This document shows, one piece after another, positions 27,437-35,641 of a stretch of DNA of 64,000 nt. Made by a program: the position numbers and the translations under genes. Each line of letters starts with the position of its first letter. The stretch's first letter is position 1. The notes below the pieces were generated by a model. It did no database searches. It had not been told where the DNA came from and saw only the letters and a program-made list of their open reading frames with translations. The DNA is from Bacillus cereus G9842. Lineage in GTDB: Bacteria > Bacillota > Bacilli > Bacillales > Bacillaceae_G. The stretch is taken from contig NC_011772.1 in assembly GCF_000021305.1 (NCBI RefSeq), forward strand, positions 2,332,001 to 2,396,000, in the 5' to 3' direction.

Positions 27437-27515
27437 TTAGTGTTTAAACTTAATTTATATATAGTGAGTTTTTTAGGTGACGACTTAAGTGTATAAAAGT
27501 AATTTGCTACTTTAT

Positions 27516-27982
27516 TTAATTAATTTCAACTAGACTTCTTGTCTTATCAATATGATTAAGTAACATACGATACTCTTCTTCGTACATAGTTACACGTTGT
27601 AGAAGGGAATGATTTTCTGTCTCTAAAGTTTTTATTTGACTTTGTAAGTTTGTAAATTCATATGTTTTTTTATAATTTTGTAGAAAGAGAATAATATCAT
27701 CTAATGTCATAGATAAAGAGTATGTTTCTTTTTTTGTTGAGAGGGAGAAATATTGTTTCCCACTTCTCGATTTTGTTTTGCTTGTTGTATTTCCTCTTGG
27801 TATTGTTTTCTCACGTATGAATTCCAGCGAAATCCACAAGCTGCAGGTGTCCGATTTAGTAGCTTTGCTACTTCCTTGAATGCAGTTAACTGTGTTCCAC
27901 CGTTACGAATCTTCTGGAGTACTGTGGATGCGAGAAGTAAATCGTTATCGTTCGTCCAGGAATCTTGTCTTGAGAGTACCAC
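27516..27982 (-). pseudogene. RsfA-family sporulation-type regulator, split by a -1 frameshift in an A7 run
   Basis: The frame from ATG 27982 gives the Myb-like RsfA N-domain (SRQDSWTNDNDLLLASTVL, GGTQLTAFKEVAKLLNRT, ACGFRWNSYVRKQYQEE) and stops at 27707. The C-terminal half is in the -1 frame and runs to 27516: SLSMTLDDIILFLQNYKK, then a coiled coil rich in Leu/Glu. The switch point is seven A on the coding strand (27735-27729), where the zero frame reads AAA AAG. This is the classic slippery heptamer AAAAAAG. Either one A was lost or frameshifting is used. RsfA-type proteins tune sigma-F-dependent genes or act as spore regulators. The RBS is GGAGG. Confidence 0.85.
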
Positions 27983-28655
27983 GTTTTAACCTCCTTTATA
28001 TGTTTTATAACATTAATCAAATTAAACGTTCTCTTTTCCTTTTGTAAATTTGATATCAATCTCTCATTTTAATCTACTTAGAATAAATCCGTTAATACGT
28101 AGATTGCTGATGATGCGTTAGGTGGATTTACTTATATCACCCACCAATTTATTAGTGAAAAATTAATTTCGTTGTACATAATATTATAGGATCTTCTGAC
28201 AAGAGACAATTACGCTGATATAGCCACTAATAGGAAATAAGAGTACTTTATCTGTTTGTATTTTGGGTTCTGGATAACGATTGTAATATGAGTTTTTAAT
28301 AGACATTTAGTAGATATTTGTTAATTTAACATCTCTAAATGGAGGCATGTAACTTGAATATAATAGATTAAAAGAGGATATATACTATTGGGGTTAAAAA
28401 GAAAACGAAATAGAGAGGATATTTTAGGTTAGGAAAATTTGAATGGAATTGTCATTAAAGATAGGACCTTTCAAAAAGGGAGGATAATTGACAACTGTAG
28501 GTACTATGATTAGGAATTTAATTCTAATCATTTTATGTTGAGAAATAAAAAAATATTTTGTAAAAGGCGAGATGGGATGGGAATTCATATGAATTTTACA
28601 AGAAGAGAAGGTAAAAGTAGAATTTTATTGAGAATAACTTGTGCTAGATTAACTT
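27983..28655. other. Intergenic region, no gene seen
   Basis: About 670 bases upstream of the RsfA-like gene hold only very short frames. The segment probably carries the RsfA-like promoter on the minus strand. Confidence 0.5.
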
Positions 28656-28692
28656 AAAAAACCTTATAATATAATTATATTATAAGGTTTTA
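28656..28692. terminator. Terminator of the minus-strand gene at 28711
   Basis: AAAACCTTATAATATAA pairs with TATATTATAAGGTTTT, almost perfectly, with T/A tracts on both sides. Confidence 0.85.
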
Positions 28693-28710
28693 TTTTAACT
28701 ATAATAATAT

Positions 28711-29181
28711 TTATTGTGATTTTTTATCGAAGAATAAATTTAAATCTGTTTTGTCTGTGTCGTCTGCTAAAGCATTTTGTATAATATCATTTAATAATTG
28801 CATTTTTTCTTTTTCAAAGAATGGGACACTAATATAATAAGGTGTTCCTGCTTTTTCAATTCTTAATATTGTCTGGATACCGCTACCCGCAATTCCAATA
28901 CCTAATAGTAGTAAAATTAATCCACCAATAAAACTATCACTTAAAGTACCTAATCCAAATAAGAAAATTAGTATTCCTAAAATCATTGGTTTAAAGAAAT
29001 ACTTGGTAGATAACATTGCTCCAGAAATATTTTTTAGAGGAATGTTTTGTTGGTCTTTACCAGCAGGAACAAAACCAAATAATGTGTTTGATAAGTTGGT
29101 TTTTACAAACCTATTATCAACGTCTACTCTGCCTTTTATCCAAAAGAATAATAGGCTGGTTGAAAATTCAAGTCCTTTCAT
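28711..29181 (-). CDS. Membrane protein of unknown function with two central membrane segments
   Basis: The 156-residue protein has a beta-rich N-terminus (residues 5-60, including GRVDVDNRFVKTNL and FVPAGKDQQNIPLKNISG). A paired hydrophobic stretch follows (about 68-105) and then a cytoplasmic tail (ISVPFFEKEKMQLLNDIIQNAL). The layout recalls small PH-like membrane proteins of Firmicutes. I cannot name a family. GGAG precedes the start. Confidence 0.7.
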   Translation of the reverse strand: MKGLEFSTSLLFFWIKGRVDVDNRFVKTNLSNTLFGFVPAGKDQQNIPLKNISGAMLSTKYFFKPMILGILIFLFGLGTLSDSFIGGLILLLLGIGIAGSGIQTILRIEKAGTPYYISVPFFEKEKMQLLNDIIQNALADDTDKTDLNLFFDKKSQ

Positions 29182-29320
29182 CTTTTCATCTCCTGTTATA
29201 AATTACTAATAATAAAATCTGTATATCGTTATATTAACATTAATTATGAAATATGTGTATAATTTTTTGTGATTTTATATAAAATTATAATATACAGAAT
29301 AACAAGAGTGAAAAAGTGTT

Positions 29321-29942
29321 AAGGGCAATACGATTATAGGGAGACTATTAACTAGTACAGGTTTTGCTGAAGTAAAAGCGAAACGAATTCTGTTTGATGA
29401 GGTGCCAATGGATTATTGGTCATTTATGCAATATATAATTTATCTAATGAGGGAAATGTTATTGTAGGATACGGAGATGGTATATTTGGTTTGGGAGATA
29501 ATGTACCTGTGAACAAGTAGATGCACTACTTTATCGAGCGCATTTGAAGGGGTATGTGAAAGATGATCAGATACTACATATTCAAGGGAAGTCGTCATTT
29601 GCTAATCTTTATCATGATATTAATGAAAACTCAACAATGTTTTTAAAAGAAATTTTGACGGTGACAGAGTTAGGGATTTTTAAAGGAGACAAAAAAGGAA
29701 ATCTTAGGACAAAAGGTACGTTTACACGCGCGGAGATGGAACAAATAATTAAAAATGCTTTTCCCTACAGTGTGAAAGCTCCGCATTAATTTAAAGGTAT
29801 ACCTGCTAACTTTTGGGTAGAAGAAGAAATTAGTGTAGTTTACTCTAATTATATTTTAGCAGGAGTAGAGATAGGGGAATTTGCTCCATTTATGACAGCA
29901 ACTCGTGAACAGTATGCTCAATTTTTATATAATGCTCTTTGA
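29321..29942 (+). pseudogene. Decayed SLH-domain surface protein
   Basis: A signal-peptide remnant (TIIGRLLTSTGFAEVKA) is followed by pieces of three S-layer homology repeats in shifting frames: LFDEVPMDYWSF, then EGNVIVGYGDGIFGLGDN, then DALLYRAHLKGYV, ELGIFKGDKKGN and TFTRAEMEQIIKNAF. An in-frame TAA near 29787 is followed by IPANFWVEEEISVVYSN and TREQYAQFLYNAL. At least two frameshifts and one nonsense codon are present. Intact homologues bind pyruvylated wall polysaccharide through the SLH repeats. Confidence 0.85.
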
Positions 29943-30106
29943 AATGATCTTTTATGGAATCTTAAAGATCTATTTGAATAATGAGAAGAGCTTATTCTAA
30001 AAGGTAAATCAGTTATTAAACAAAGGCTATGGGGTTTTCTTACTGTAACCATTTCTTATTTATCACTAGACAGCTTGATTAATAAGAGAAAAAAGTTGGT
30101 GAGATA

Positions 30107-30138
30107 AAGGGCATCATTCTAATTAGAATGATGCCCTT
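30107..30138. terminator. Perfect bidirectional terminator
   Basis: AAGGGCATCATTCTAA pairs fully with its complement and is followed by TCTTAATTTT on one side and A-rich sequence on the other. It ends the minus-strand gene at 30157. Confidence 0.88.
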
Positions 30139-30156
30139 CTTAATTTTAAATATAAT

Positions 30157-30561
30157 TTAATGAAATACTTTTTCAATTGTGGGCATAACAGCTATTGGTG
30201 GTAGGGATTTAGTCCATGCAGCTGCATATACATTTAATTTCTCACCTAATGTGTAGTTTTCACTATCTGAAACAGGAACTCTTAAAATCTTATTTTGAGA
30301 AACTAGATTCCACCAATCATGTTGATAAGCAAGAGCTTCATCTTTTGTGGACGTAGCTGCAACTACTAAATAATTGTTCTCTACTGAAATGACATATCCA
30401 GTAAAAGGTTCTTGTTCTTGGTTCTGAATAGAATGAACAGGAATATTGTTGGCGGAAATCTTGTTAAAATCTGCAAAGGCCGGTGTTAATCCGAATGTAA
30501 ATCCACATCCTAGTGTTAAAGCTGTTACCGTTGTTACGAATGTTTGTTTTTTGTTAAACAT
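30157..30561 (-). CDS. Secreted DUF3221-like protein
   Basis: The 134-residue protein has a signal peptide (residues 1-30, cleavage near AFA-DF). The mature C-half reads FTGYVISVENNYLVVAA, DSENYTLGEKLNVYA and SLPPIAVMPTIEKV. This is the small OB-like pattern of DUF3221 in Bacillus (an exported, often lipoprotein, domain of unknown role). No lipobox cysteine is present. The RBS is GGGGG just before the start. Confidence 0.75.
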   Translation of the reverse strand: MFNKKQTFVTTVTALTLGCGFTFGLTPAFADFNKISANNIPVHSIQNQEQEPFTGYVISVENNYLVVAATSTKDEALAYQHDWWNLVSQNKILRVPVSDSENYTLGEKLNVYAAAWTKSLPPIAVMPTIEKVFH

Positions 30562-30716
30562 GATATATCCCCCTTATATTTTATCCTTACACTATCCACT
30601 TTCAATTTACATACATATAAAGCCTTTTAATATTAAGATATTTAACAATTCCGTCACAATTATTCCATAAATGTTAATATTATCTATTAATGGAATTGGG
30701 TTTATGTTATAATTCA

Positions 30717-30828
30717 CTAGGTGAACTATTATTGTTCATTTCATCTCTTGATGAATGTATGCCCTTCCTTAAGTGTAAAGATGTTCGATTTTATTGGTGA
30801 AGAGAGGATATATCCCTCTTCTTTTTTT
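30717..30828 (+). ncRNA. Possible small RNA with own promoter and terminator
   Basis: An extended -10 (TGTTATAAT, 30706-30713 region) is followed after about 85 bases by the hairpin GAAGAGAGGATATATCCCTCTTC (23 bases, quoted here only by its ends GAAGAG and CTCTTC) at 30799-30821 and seven T. No open frame lies between. A second terminator (30856-30885) follows. Confidence 0.3.
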
Positions 30829-30855
30829 ATTAATATGGGACTTTAGGGAATGAAC

Positions 30856-30885
30856 AGAAAAAGAACCCTATGGGGTTCTTTTTCT
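30856..30885. terminator. Bidirectional terminator
   Basis: AGAAAAAGAACCC pairs with GGGTTCTTTTTCT around TATG. Confidence 0.75.
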
Positions 30886-31249
30886 AGGCATATTAACAGT
30901 AAGGAGAGTAATGAAATGCTATTTTCAAATCTTTACAAGGAGAAAAATTTGAAAAAGCTTATCATGTTATTATTTTTACATATATGTAATATAAAGTGAA
31001 TTGATAATATTTAGACTTACTATTAGTAATATTTAATTAAGATAGTTAGTACTACATTAATAGTGTTAACTATCTTGATTGGTATGGAATGTGATAGAAA
31101 GCATAAGTTTGTCGCAAATTTATACTTTCATAATTTGAAGAATATTCTTTATATTGATTTTAAAGAAAATACAAAATTTTTACTAGATGTGAGAAAAAAG
31201 AATTGAAAATATCCTTTAAAATAAGATATATTTGGTTCAAAAAATTAGA

Positions 31250-31304
31250 GGGCACCAATTCATTAAAGCAGTAAAAACGTTTTAATGAATTAGTGTCCTT
31301 TTTG
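31250..31304 (+). terminator. Hairpin with T-tract upstream of the ArsR-type gene
   Basis: GGGCACC-AATTCATTAAA pairs with TTTAATGAATT-GTGTCC and ends CTTTTTG. It ends a transcript of unknown origin about 110 bases before the regulator gene. Confidence 0.65.
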
Positions 31305-31412
31305 TTTTAAAAAGAGAATATATTTTCTCAACAGGACAAATGGTAATCAGCTATAAGTATTAGTTATAAGAATAAAAGGAAAATAGAAATTAATAATAAA
31401 GGAGAATGCGAA

Positions 31413-31706
31413 ATGATAACATTAATATCTGAAAAAAATCTAGCTGAAATCCACGAAGACGATGTAGATGTATTAAAAGTAATGGCACATCCTGTTCGAT
31501 TACAAATTGTAAATGAATTAATGCACCATAAAATGTGTAATGTTACACAGTTAACGGAAATATTAAGAATCCCCCAATCTACTGTTTCACAACATCTATC
31601 AAAATTAAGGGGAACCGTACTCCGTTCAGAAAGAAGAGGGTTAGAGATGCATTATTATATAGATAATGCTAAGGCACGTCAGATTGTTGAAATTTTAGGT
31701 TTGTAG
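31413..31706 (+). CDS. ArsR/SmtB-family regulator, PagR-like
   Basis: The 97-residue protein is a winged-helix repressor: VLKVMAHPVRLQIVNELMHH, then the recognition helix QSTVSQHLSKLRGTVL and the wing RRGLEMHYYIDN. It closely resembles B. anthracis PagR, which represses its own operon and acts on the S-layer genes sap and eag. The metal-binding ELCVCDL motif of ArsR/CadC sensors is missing (only MCNVTQL is present), so metal sensing is unlikely. The RBS AAAGGAG is clear. Nearby SLH genes make a surface-layer link attractive, but that is inference. Confidence 0.88.
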   Translation: MITLISEKNLAEIHEDDVDVLKVMAHPVRLQIVNELMHHKMCNVTQLTEILRIPQSTVSQHLSKLRGTVLRSERRGLEMHYYIDNAKARQIVEILGL

Positions 31707-31719
31707 ATTAATAATACAT

Positions 31720-31756
31720 AAAAGGTTTTCTGTTACAAGGCAGGAAACCTTTTTTA
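31720..31756 (+). terminator. Terminator of the ArsR-type gene
   Basis: AAAGGTTTTC pairs with GAAACCTTTT and is followed by T. Confidence 0.85.
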
Positions 31757-32257
31757 TATGTATAACTAATTGTGTGATAATATCATACTGTAGAAACTAC
31801 CTAACAATAATTTAAATTTAACAGCTTGTTTTATCTTGCCATACACAATTTAACACGATATATAGGTATAAACTTACAAAGAAGGGTTTTAATTGGAAAT
31901 TAGATATAACAATGGATAATGGTAAGTGTATTAAAGAAATTATAGAATTAATGAAATAAAAAATAATCAATAGTTGTTGTAAAGGCATATATTTATAAGA
32001 ATGTGGCAGGAATGAAATGAACTTTACAGTTAATTTAACTTGGATGAAAAGAGATTTAATAATTGTTTAATAGAGTTCATTACCTAGTAAATACGGAGTT
32101 CCTGGGCTTGAAGGGGAGGATATAAAAAGATAATGTGAATAATCCGAAACAAATATGTTTCGGATTAGAGGTTCGAGATTTTATCCATTTTCATTCAACG
32201 GTTTGTAAAAGGTAATAAGTTGAATTTTCTGGATTTTAATAAAGGAAATGTATTAGG
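31757..32257. other. Intergenic region with one hairpin, no gene
   Basis: A stem at 32131-32167 (AATCCGAAAC with GTTTCGGATT) lies here. A short frame ending ...KCIKEIIELMK at 31958 has no start and is treated as noise or a tiny remnant. Confidence 0.45.
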
Positions 32258-32416
32258 TTAATCAATAGATACTCCACCAGAGACAATCAGTTTTGTTGGT
32301 GCTGGCGTATCTCCACCATTAAACGAAGAGTGTTGTGATACATTTAAACTAATTATGCTACATGCTAATGCACTTACTACTACCATATTTAATACAATTT
32401 TCTTAATCTTTTTCAT
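32258..32416 (-). CDS. Phr signalling peptide precursor paired with the Rap gene
   Basis: The 52-residue precursor begins MKKIKKIVLNMVVVSALACS, a secretion signal, and ends in a short polar/hydrophobic tail (DTPAPTKLIVSGGVSID). This is the usual build of Phr pre-peptides, where a five to ten residue segment near the C-terminus is cut out and re-imported. Its ATG overlaps the TAA of the rap gene (TAATG), so the two are co-translated. The ribosome site GGAGCG lies inside the end of rap. The mature peptide cannot be fixed from sequence. Confidence 0.87.
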   Translation of the reverse strand: MKKIKKIVLNMVVVSALACSIISLNVSQHSSFNGGDTPAPTKLIVSGGVSID

Positions 32417-33516
32417 TATTTTAACGCTCCTTTTCTCAAATATTTCTTATCAGCATTATTACTAATATAGAAATATTTGCTTGCCTTAACATGATTATCT
32501 GCCTCATAAAATTGGATTGCTAAAATCCCTGCATATTCTTTTACACAATCCCACATTTCCTCTTTTTCAAAATAAGAAATAGCATCAGTAACTACTTTTT
32601 CTAGTTTAATTCTAGGTAGTTCTGTGATTAGTTCATTTAAAACTGCGAAACGATGCTTATATTCCTCATTTCCTGATTCATTTGTATACTTCATTCCTTG
32701 CTCGATATATGATTTTGCTGTTTCAATGCCTTCTAAATTATAATATGCTCTTGCTAAGACAAATAATGCTTTAAAATGATTCGGTAGGGTATTTATAATT
32801 TCAGAACTCTGTCTGATCGCCAATGGAAATAAATCTTGAATATTATATAACCAGCCCAAATTATGACGTACTCTTAATAATAATTGTTCTTCATTATACT
32901 TTTTAAAAACATCAATAACCGTATTGAGACATTCTTCAGCTCTTTCAAACTCTCTTAGATCTATACAAGCTAAACCGTATACATTGTCGCATAAGGCAAC
33001 ATTAATTTCATAGCCTACATGATTCTGGTATACTTTTTTTGCCTTTACTACATGTTGAATTGCTTCAAATGGTTGATAAGATTGATAACAGTAAGTTGAA
33101 AATCTATACTCAAACTCGGCTTTTTCTACTGCGTCAGGTATATCAATTAAAAGTTCTTCCGCCTTTTCATAGTGTGTTTTCGCTTCAGTATAATTTGCTA
33201 AAATTGTAGAATGAATTGCCTTAAAGAAATGATAATAGTAAGCTAAAAATAAAAAATCATCTTTGATAGTAGAGAGTTTTTCTATTTGATTAAAAGAATC
33301 TTTTGTAATACTCATTGCATCTACCAAGACCATATATCTAAAATTCAGTAGGGAATAATAGAATGATACATAGTGATCTGCTTTTAGTCCTTTTAAACTT
33401 TCTTTTACTTTTAGGTATGTTTGTTTTGCTTCTTTTACATGATATAAACGAATTTCTTCATACCATTCGTGTAATAATCCCATCAATTGCTCATTACTCT
33501 TCTCTTGAACATTCAT
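32416..33516 (-). CDS. Rap-family TPR phosphatase/regulator (RRNPP)
   Basis: The 366-residue protein is an all-helical TPR protein of the Rap family: an N-terminal three-helix part (LMGLLHEWYEEIRLYHVKEA) and then about seven TPR helix pairs (AKTHYEKAEELLIDI, RVRHNLGWLYNIQDLFPLAI, AKSYIEQGMKYTN). Rap proteins dephosphorylate Spo0F or block response regulators, and their Phr peptide turns them off. ATG 33516 follows AAAAGGGGG; an upstream frame extension to 33636 has no ribosome site. The phr gene overlaps the stop codon. In the B. cereus group such pairs delay sporulation or control toxins and transfer. Confidence 0.92.
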   Translation of the reverse strand: MNVQEKSNEQLMGLLHEWYEEIRLYHVKEAKQTYLKVKESLKGLKADHYVSFYYSLLNFRYMVLVDAMSITKDSFNQIEKLSTIKDDFLFLAYYYHFFKAIHSTILANYTEAKTHYEKAEELLIDIPDAVEKAEFEYRFSTYCYQSYQPFEAIQHVVKAKKVYQNHVGYEINVALCDNVYGLACIDLREFERAEECLNTVIDVFKKYNEEQLLLRVRHNLGWLYNIQDLFPLAIRQSSEIINTLPNHFKALFVLARAYYNLEGIETAKSYIEQGMKYTNESGNEEYKHRFAVLNELITELPRIKLEKVVTDAISYFEKEEMWDCVKEYAGILAIQFYEADNHVKASKYFYISNNADKKYLRKGALK

Positions 33517-33869
33517 AATATCCCCCTTTTCTATGTAAAGGCTTATTCTGATAATAACAGGAATTAGATACATTAAATTTAACAATGAGTTTTTTTCATA
33601 AATATACAGAATATTCAGAATATGGCAGTTACCCACCCTTTGTAATGCGACAAAATATAGCTAAGATAGTACAAATTTCGCTAAGTGATTTTTTGATGCT
33701 TAAATGTTTGCTATTGAATATATCGTATAAGAGGTGTCTTAGTACTATGGTAGAAAAGGAGGTAGCTTACATTGCTATTTTTTTGAGAAAATATTGGACT
33801 TATTAAGTTTCAAGGAATTCAATATAAGTATACTCATGTCTACTTATATTGAAAAGTGAGCGTTAGTTT

Positions 33870-34163
33870 ATGATAAGTTTTGGGATTAATTTACTAAGGA
33901 CAATGACAAATTTAAGAACAAGAAGAAAAGTAATGGATGCTAGAATTCTGCAAGCGTTAGGGTAGAATTTAAATGTTTTTTGAAAAAAAGAATTAGCTGA
34001 AGGGGATACAGTTGCTCTTCATGTACATTCTCGTACTAATTCTCAAGATAAGGGAGTTGCTATAGTTGATATATTTCGTATCAAGGATGGAAAGATTGTC
34101 GAACACTGGGATGTAATTCAAGAGATTCCAAGTGAAGCAGTTAATGATAATACGATGTTTTAG
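33870..34163 (+). pseudogene. Remnant of a SnoaL/NTF2-like protein
   Basis: Frame 33984-34163 reads ELAEGDTVALHVHSRTNS and VDIFRIKDGKIVEHWDVIQE, the C-terminal beta sheet of SnoaL-like proteins. Upstream, a separate frame from ATG 33870 stops at 33965. The N-terminal half is missing or shifted, so it is a decayed gene. Confidence 0.65.
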
Positions 34164-34200
34164 GTAGAAGGATATATAAATTCAGATTTATAATAAAAAC

Positions 34201-34323
34201 CCCCATTTTGATTAACCTTTTTTCAAAATGGAGTCTTTTTATTTTCCATATAAAATTAACAGTACCCTTGATGTATGAGTCACATCATAGTAAAAACTCT
34301 TCTATAGGCAAGAAGAGTTTTTT
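34201..34323 (+). terminator. Two consecutive terminators
   Basis: CCATTTTG pairs with CAAAATGG (34203-34231, then CTTTTT), and AAAACTCTTC pairs with GAAGAGTTTT (34293-34321, then T). Confidence 0.7.
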
Positions 34324-34406
34324 AGTAAGTCTATAGCATTCTGGGAGAAATTAATGTTTTTATTATTAATAATGAAAAATAATTAGGATAAGAAGGGGAA
34401 AATAGC

Positions 34407-34740
34407 ATGAAAATGAAAGTAATGATTTTAACAGGCTCAGTACTTGCAGCAACAAATGTTACGGGCAGATACAACTTTTAAAGATGTTCTTACTGATCAT
34501 CATTTGGTCATATAAAGCATAAAAGAGAAAAATATCGTAGCAGGTTATAGAAATCGTATATATGGTTTCGGTGATAGTATTATACGTGGTTAAGTTGCTA
34601 GATTACTTTATCATTTTAGCCAAGATGGTTTTTAAAACATAATCAGTACGATTAAATGGGAGACATGAGTCATTGCTTATCGATGGTAAAGTAGACGTAT
34701 ATAATTTAAAAGGAAACCCATGCAACAATATAAATAATAA
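34407..34740 (+). pseudogene. Second decayed SLH-domain protein
   Basis: ATG 34407 after AGGGG begins a signal peptide (MKMKVMILTGSVLAATNVT), then a one-base shift gives ADTTFKDVLTDHH, stops interrupt, and EKNIVAGYRNRIYGFGDSI and VARLLYHF follow. This is one SLH repeat with several lesions. The tail (SLLIDGKVDVYNLKGN) resembles the start of a copper-amine-oxidase-N-like domain. It is not functional as written. Confidence 0.78.
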
Positions 34741-34758
34741 TTTGTATGTGAACGTAAA

Positions 34759-34803
34759 AAATACCAAGATGGCCCTGAAGGGGAGGGGGGCTTGGTGTTT
34801 TTT
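34759..34803 (+). terminator. Terminator of the SLH pseudogene
   Basis: ACCAAG pairs with CTTGGT, with inner CCCT/AGGG pairing, followed by GTTTTTT. Confidence 0.75.
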
Positions 34804-34981
34804 AGCTAATATCACGATTTTTAAGTAATTTTCATATTCTGTTAACCGCACTAATATCAAGTTTTTTAATTCAATCGTTTAAATTTCGCAAGTGTATTCT
34901 TTATCTCTTTATCTTCCACATATCAGTGGGTAATCTTTGTATAATCTGATCTTATCTCTAAATCACAACTGTTACCCCAGT

Positions 34982-35024
34982 ACCATCAAGTTAAAGTTTC
35001 ATTTTATTTTGCTAACTTGATGGT
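34982..35024. repeat. 12-bp perfect inverted repeat
   Basis: ACCATCAAGTTA at 34982 is inverted at 35013-35024 with a 19-base loop and no T-tract. It may be an RNA hairpin or a recombination remnant. Confidence 0.6.
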
Positions 35025-35060
35025 GATGTGACGTAACCTTAATTATTTGGAAATTTTAAA

Positions 35061-35143
35061 AAAGTCCCCTTAGTCATGTTAAAGGGACCTTGATCACGCA
35101 AATGATCTGTAAATCAATTCATTTTTGATAGGCAGATCATTTG
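35061..35143. terminator. Two hairpins downstream of the 26-residue peptide gene
   Basis: GTCCCCTT/AAAGGGAC (35064-35088) on the plus strand and CAAATGATCTG/CAGATCATTTG (35099-35143, 23-base loop) lie downstream of the minus-strand peptide gene. The first has A-rich sequence on its 5' side, so it gives a T-tail when read from the minus strand. Confidence 0.55.
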
Positions 35144-35180
35144 TATGATAATTTTTGTAAATAATTGCTGAATAGTGAAT

Positions 35181-35261
35181 TTACATAAATGCTTTTAGAA
35201 GTTCTTGAATTAATGGGATTGCTCCACCTATAAATTTTAAAACTGCCATTGCGATTTCCAT
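35181..35261 (-). CDS. 26-residue amphipathic peptide, PSM/delta-lysin-like or leaderless-bacteriocin-like
   Basis: ATG 35261 lies six bases after GGAGAG, an excellent ribosome site, and 26 codons end at TAA 35181-35183. The peptide begins MEIAMAVLKFIGG and ends IQELLKAFM. It has two Lys, two Glu and one Pro, and the rest is nearly all Ala, Ile, Leu, Val, Phe or Met. There is no signal peptide. Size and pattern resemble phenol-soluble modulins, delta-lysin or leaderless bacteriocins; a type I toxin or a structural helix are other options. Its promoter TTGTAA-N17-TATAAT (35342-35314) is overlapped by a cre-like site and preceded by a perfect PlcR box. I know of no description of this peptide. 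Confidence 0.7.
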   Translation of the reverse strand: MEIAMAVLKFIGGAIPLIQELLKAFM

Positions 35262-35313
35262 ATTATTCTCTCCTCTTTTTTCGTATTAGGATATGATAAA
35301 TCTTTATAAATTC

Positions 35314-35342
35314 ATTATAGTAAGCGCTTACAATTATTACAA
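35314..35342 (-). promoter_or_regulatory. Sigma-A promoter of the 26-residue peptide gene
   Basis: On the minus strand TTGTAA (35342-35337), a 17-base spacer and TATAAT (35319-35314) form a near-consensus promoter 53 bases before the start codon. Confidence 0.75.
35319..35332. promoter_or_regulatory. CcpA cre-like site
   Basis: AGTAAGCGCTTACA matches the catabolite-responsive element core (TGTAANCGNTTACA) at all but one position. It sits inside the spacer of the peptide promoter, where binding would block transcription on good carbon sources. Confidence 0.65.
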
Positions 35343-35352
35343 TACATTTTCG

Positions 35353-35368
35353 TATGCAATATTGCATA
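35353..35368. promoter_or_regulatory. Perfect PlcR box between two divergent small genes
   Basis: TATGCAATATTGCATA is a full 16-base palindrome fitting TATGNAN4TNCATA. It lies 10 bases upstream of the -35 of the minus-strand peptide gene and 88 bases upstream of the plus-strand small gene at 35456. Confidence 0.8.
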
Positions 35369-35455
35369 TTTATACATTAGATCTCTATCATTCATTTTTT
35401 AATGGTACTATAGCGAGGTGAGAGTCTTTAAGGGTTCTCCTTAATAGGAGGAAAT

Positions 35456-35587
35456 ATGGAAAGAGTGCAAGCGATTTACAGTAATCAAAAATTTAAGAGT
35501 TGGGTTAAACAGGTATTAGCTGTAGGAGGAGTAATAGGGTGCTGTTATTTGGTGTTATATGTTTTCTGCTTCTTAGTTATCATGTAA
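35456..35587 (+). CDS. 43-residue small membrane protein, divergent from the peptide gene
   Basis: ATG 35456 follows AGGAGG by five bases, an ideal ribosome site. The product begins MERVQAIYSNQKFKSWVKQ and then has one long hydrophobic helix (about residues 19-43, with CC and a Cys near the end) up to the C-terminus. A good terminator follows 22 bases after the stop. It might protect against, export or sense the divergent peptide, but this is only suggested by the shared PlcR box. Confidence 0.65.
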   Translation: MERVQAIYSNQKFKSWVKQVLAVGGVIGCCYLVLYVFCFLVIM

Positions 35588-35608
35588 ATATTATACAACG
35601 AAACTAGT

Positions 35609-35641
35609 AGAGTCTTACCTAGAGAGGTAAGGCTCTTTTAT
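35609..35641 (+). terminator. Terminator of the 43-residue gene
   Basis: AGAGTCTTACCT pairs with AGGTAAGGCTCT around AGAG and ends TTTTA. Confidence 0.88.

Noticed and set aside
31850..31960. Short frame ending KCIKEIIELMK
   Set aside because: No start codon or ribosome site, under 50 codons; at most a tiny remnant.
33585..33806. 73-codon plus-strand frame upstream of rap
   Set aside because: Antisense to the rap leader, no ribosome site, no family resemblance.
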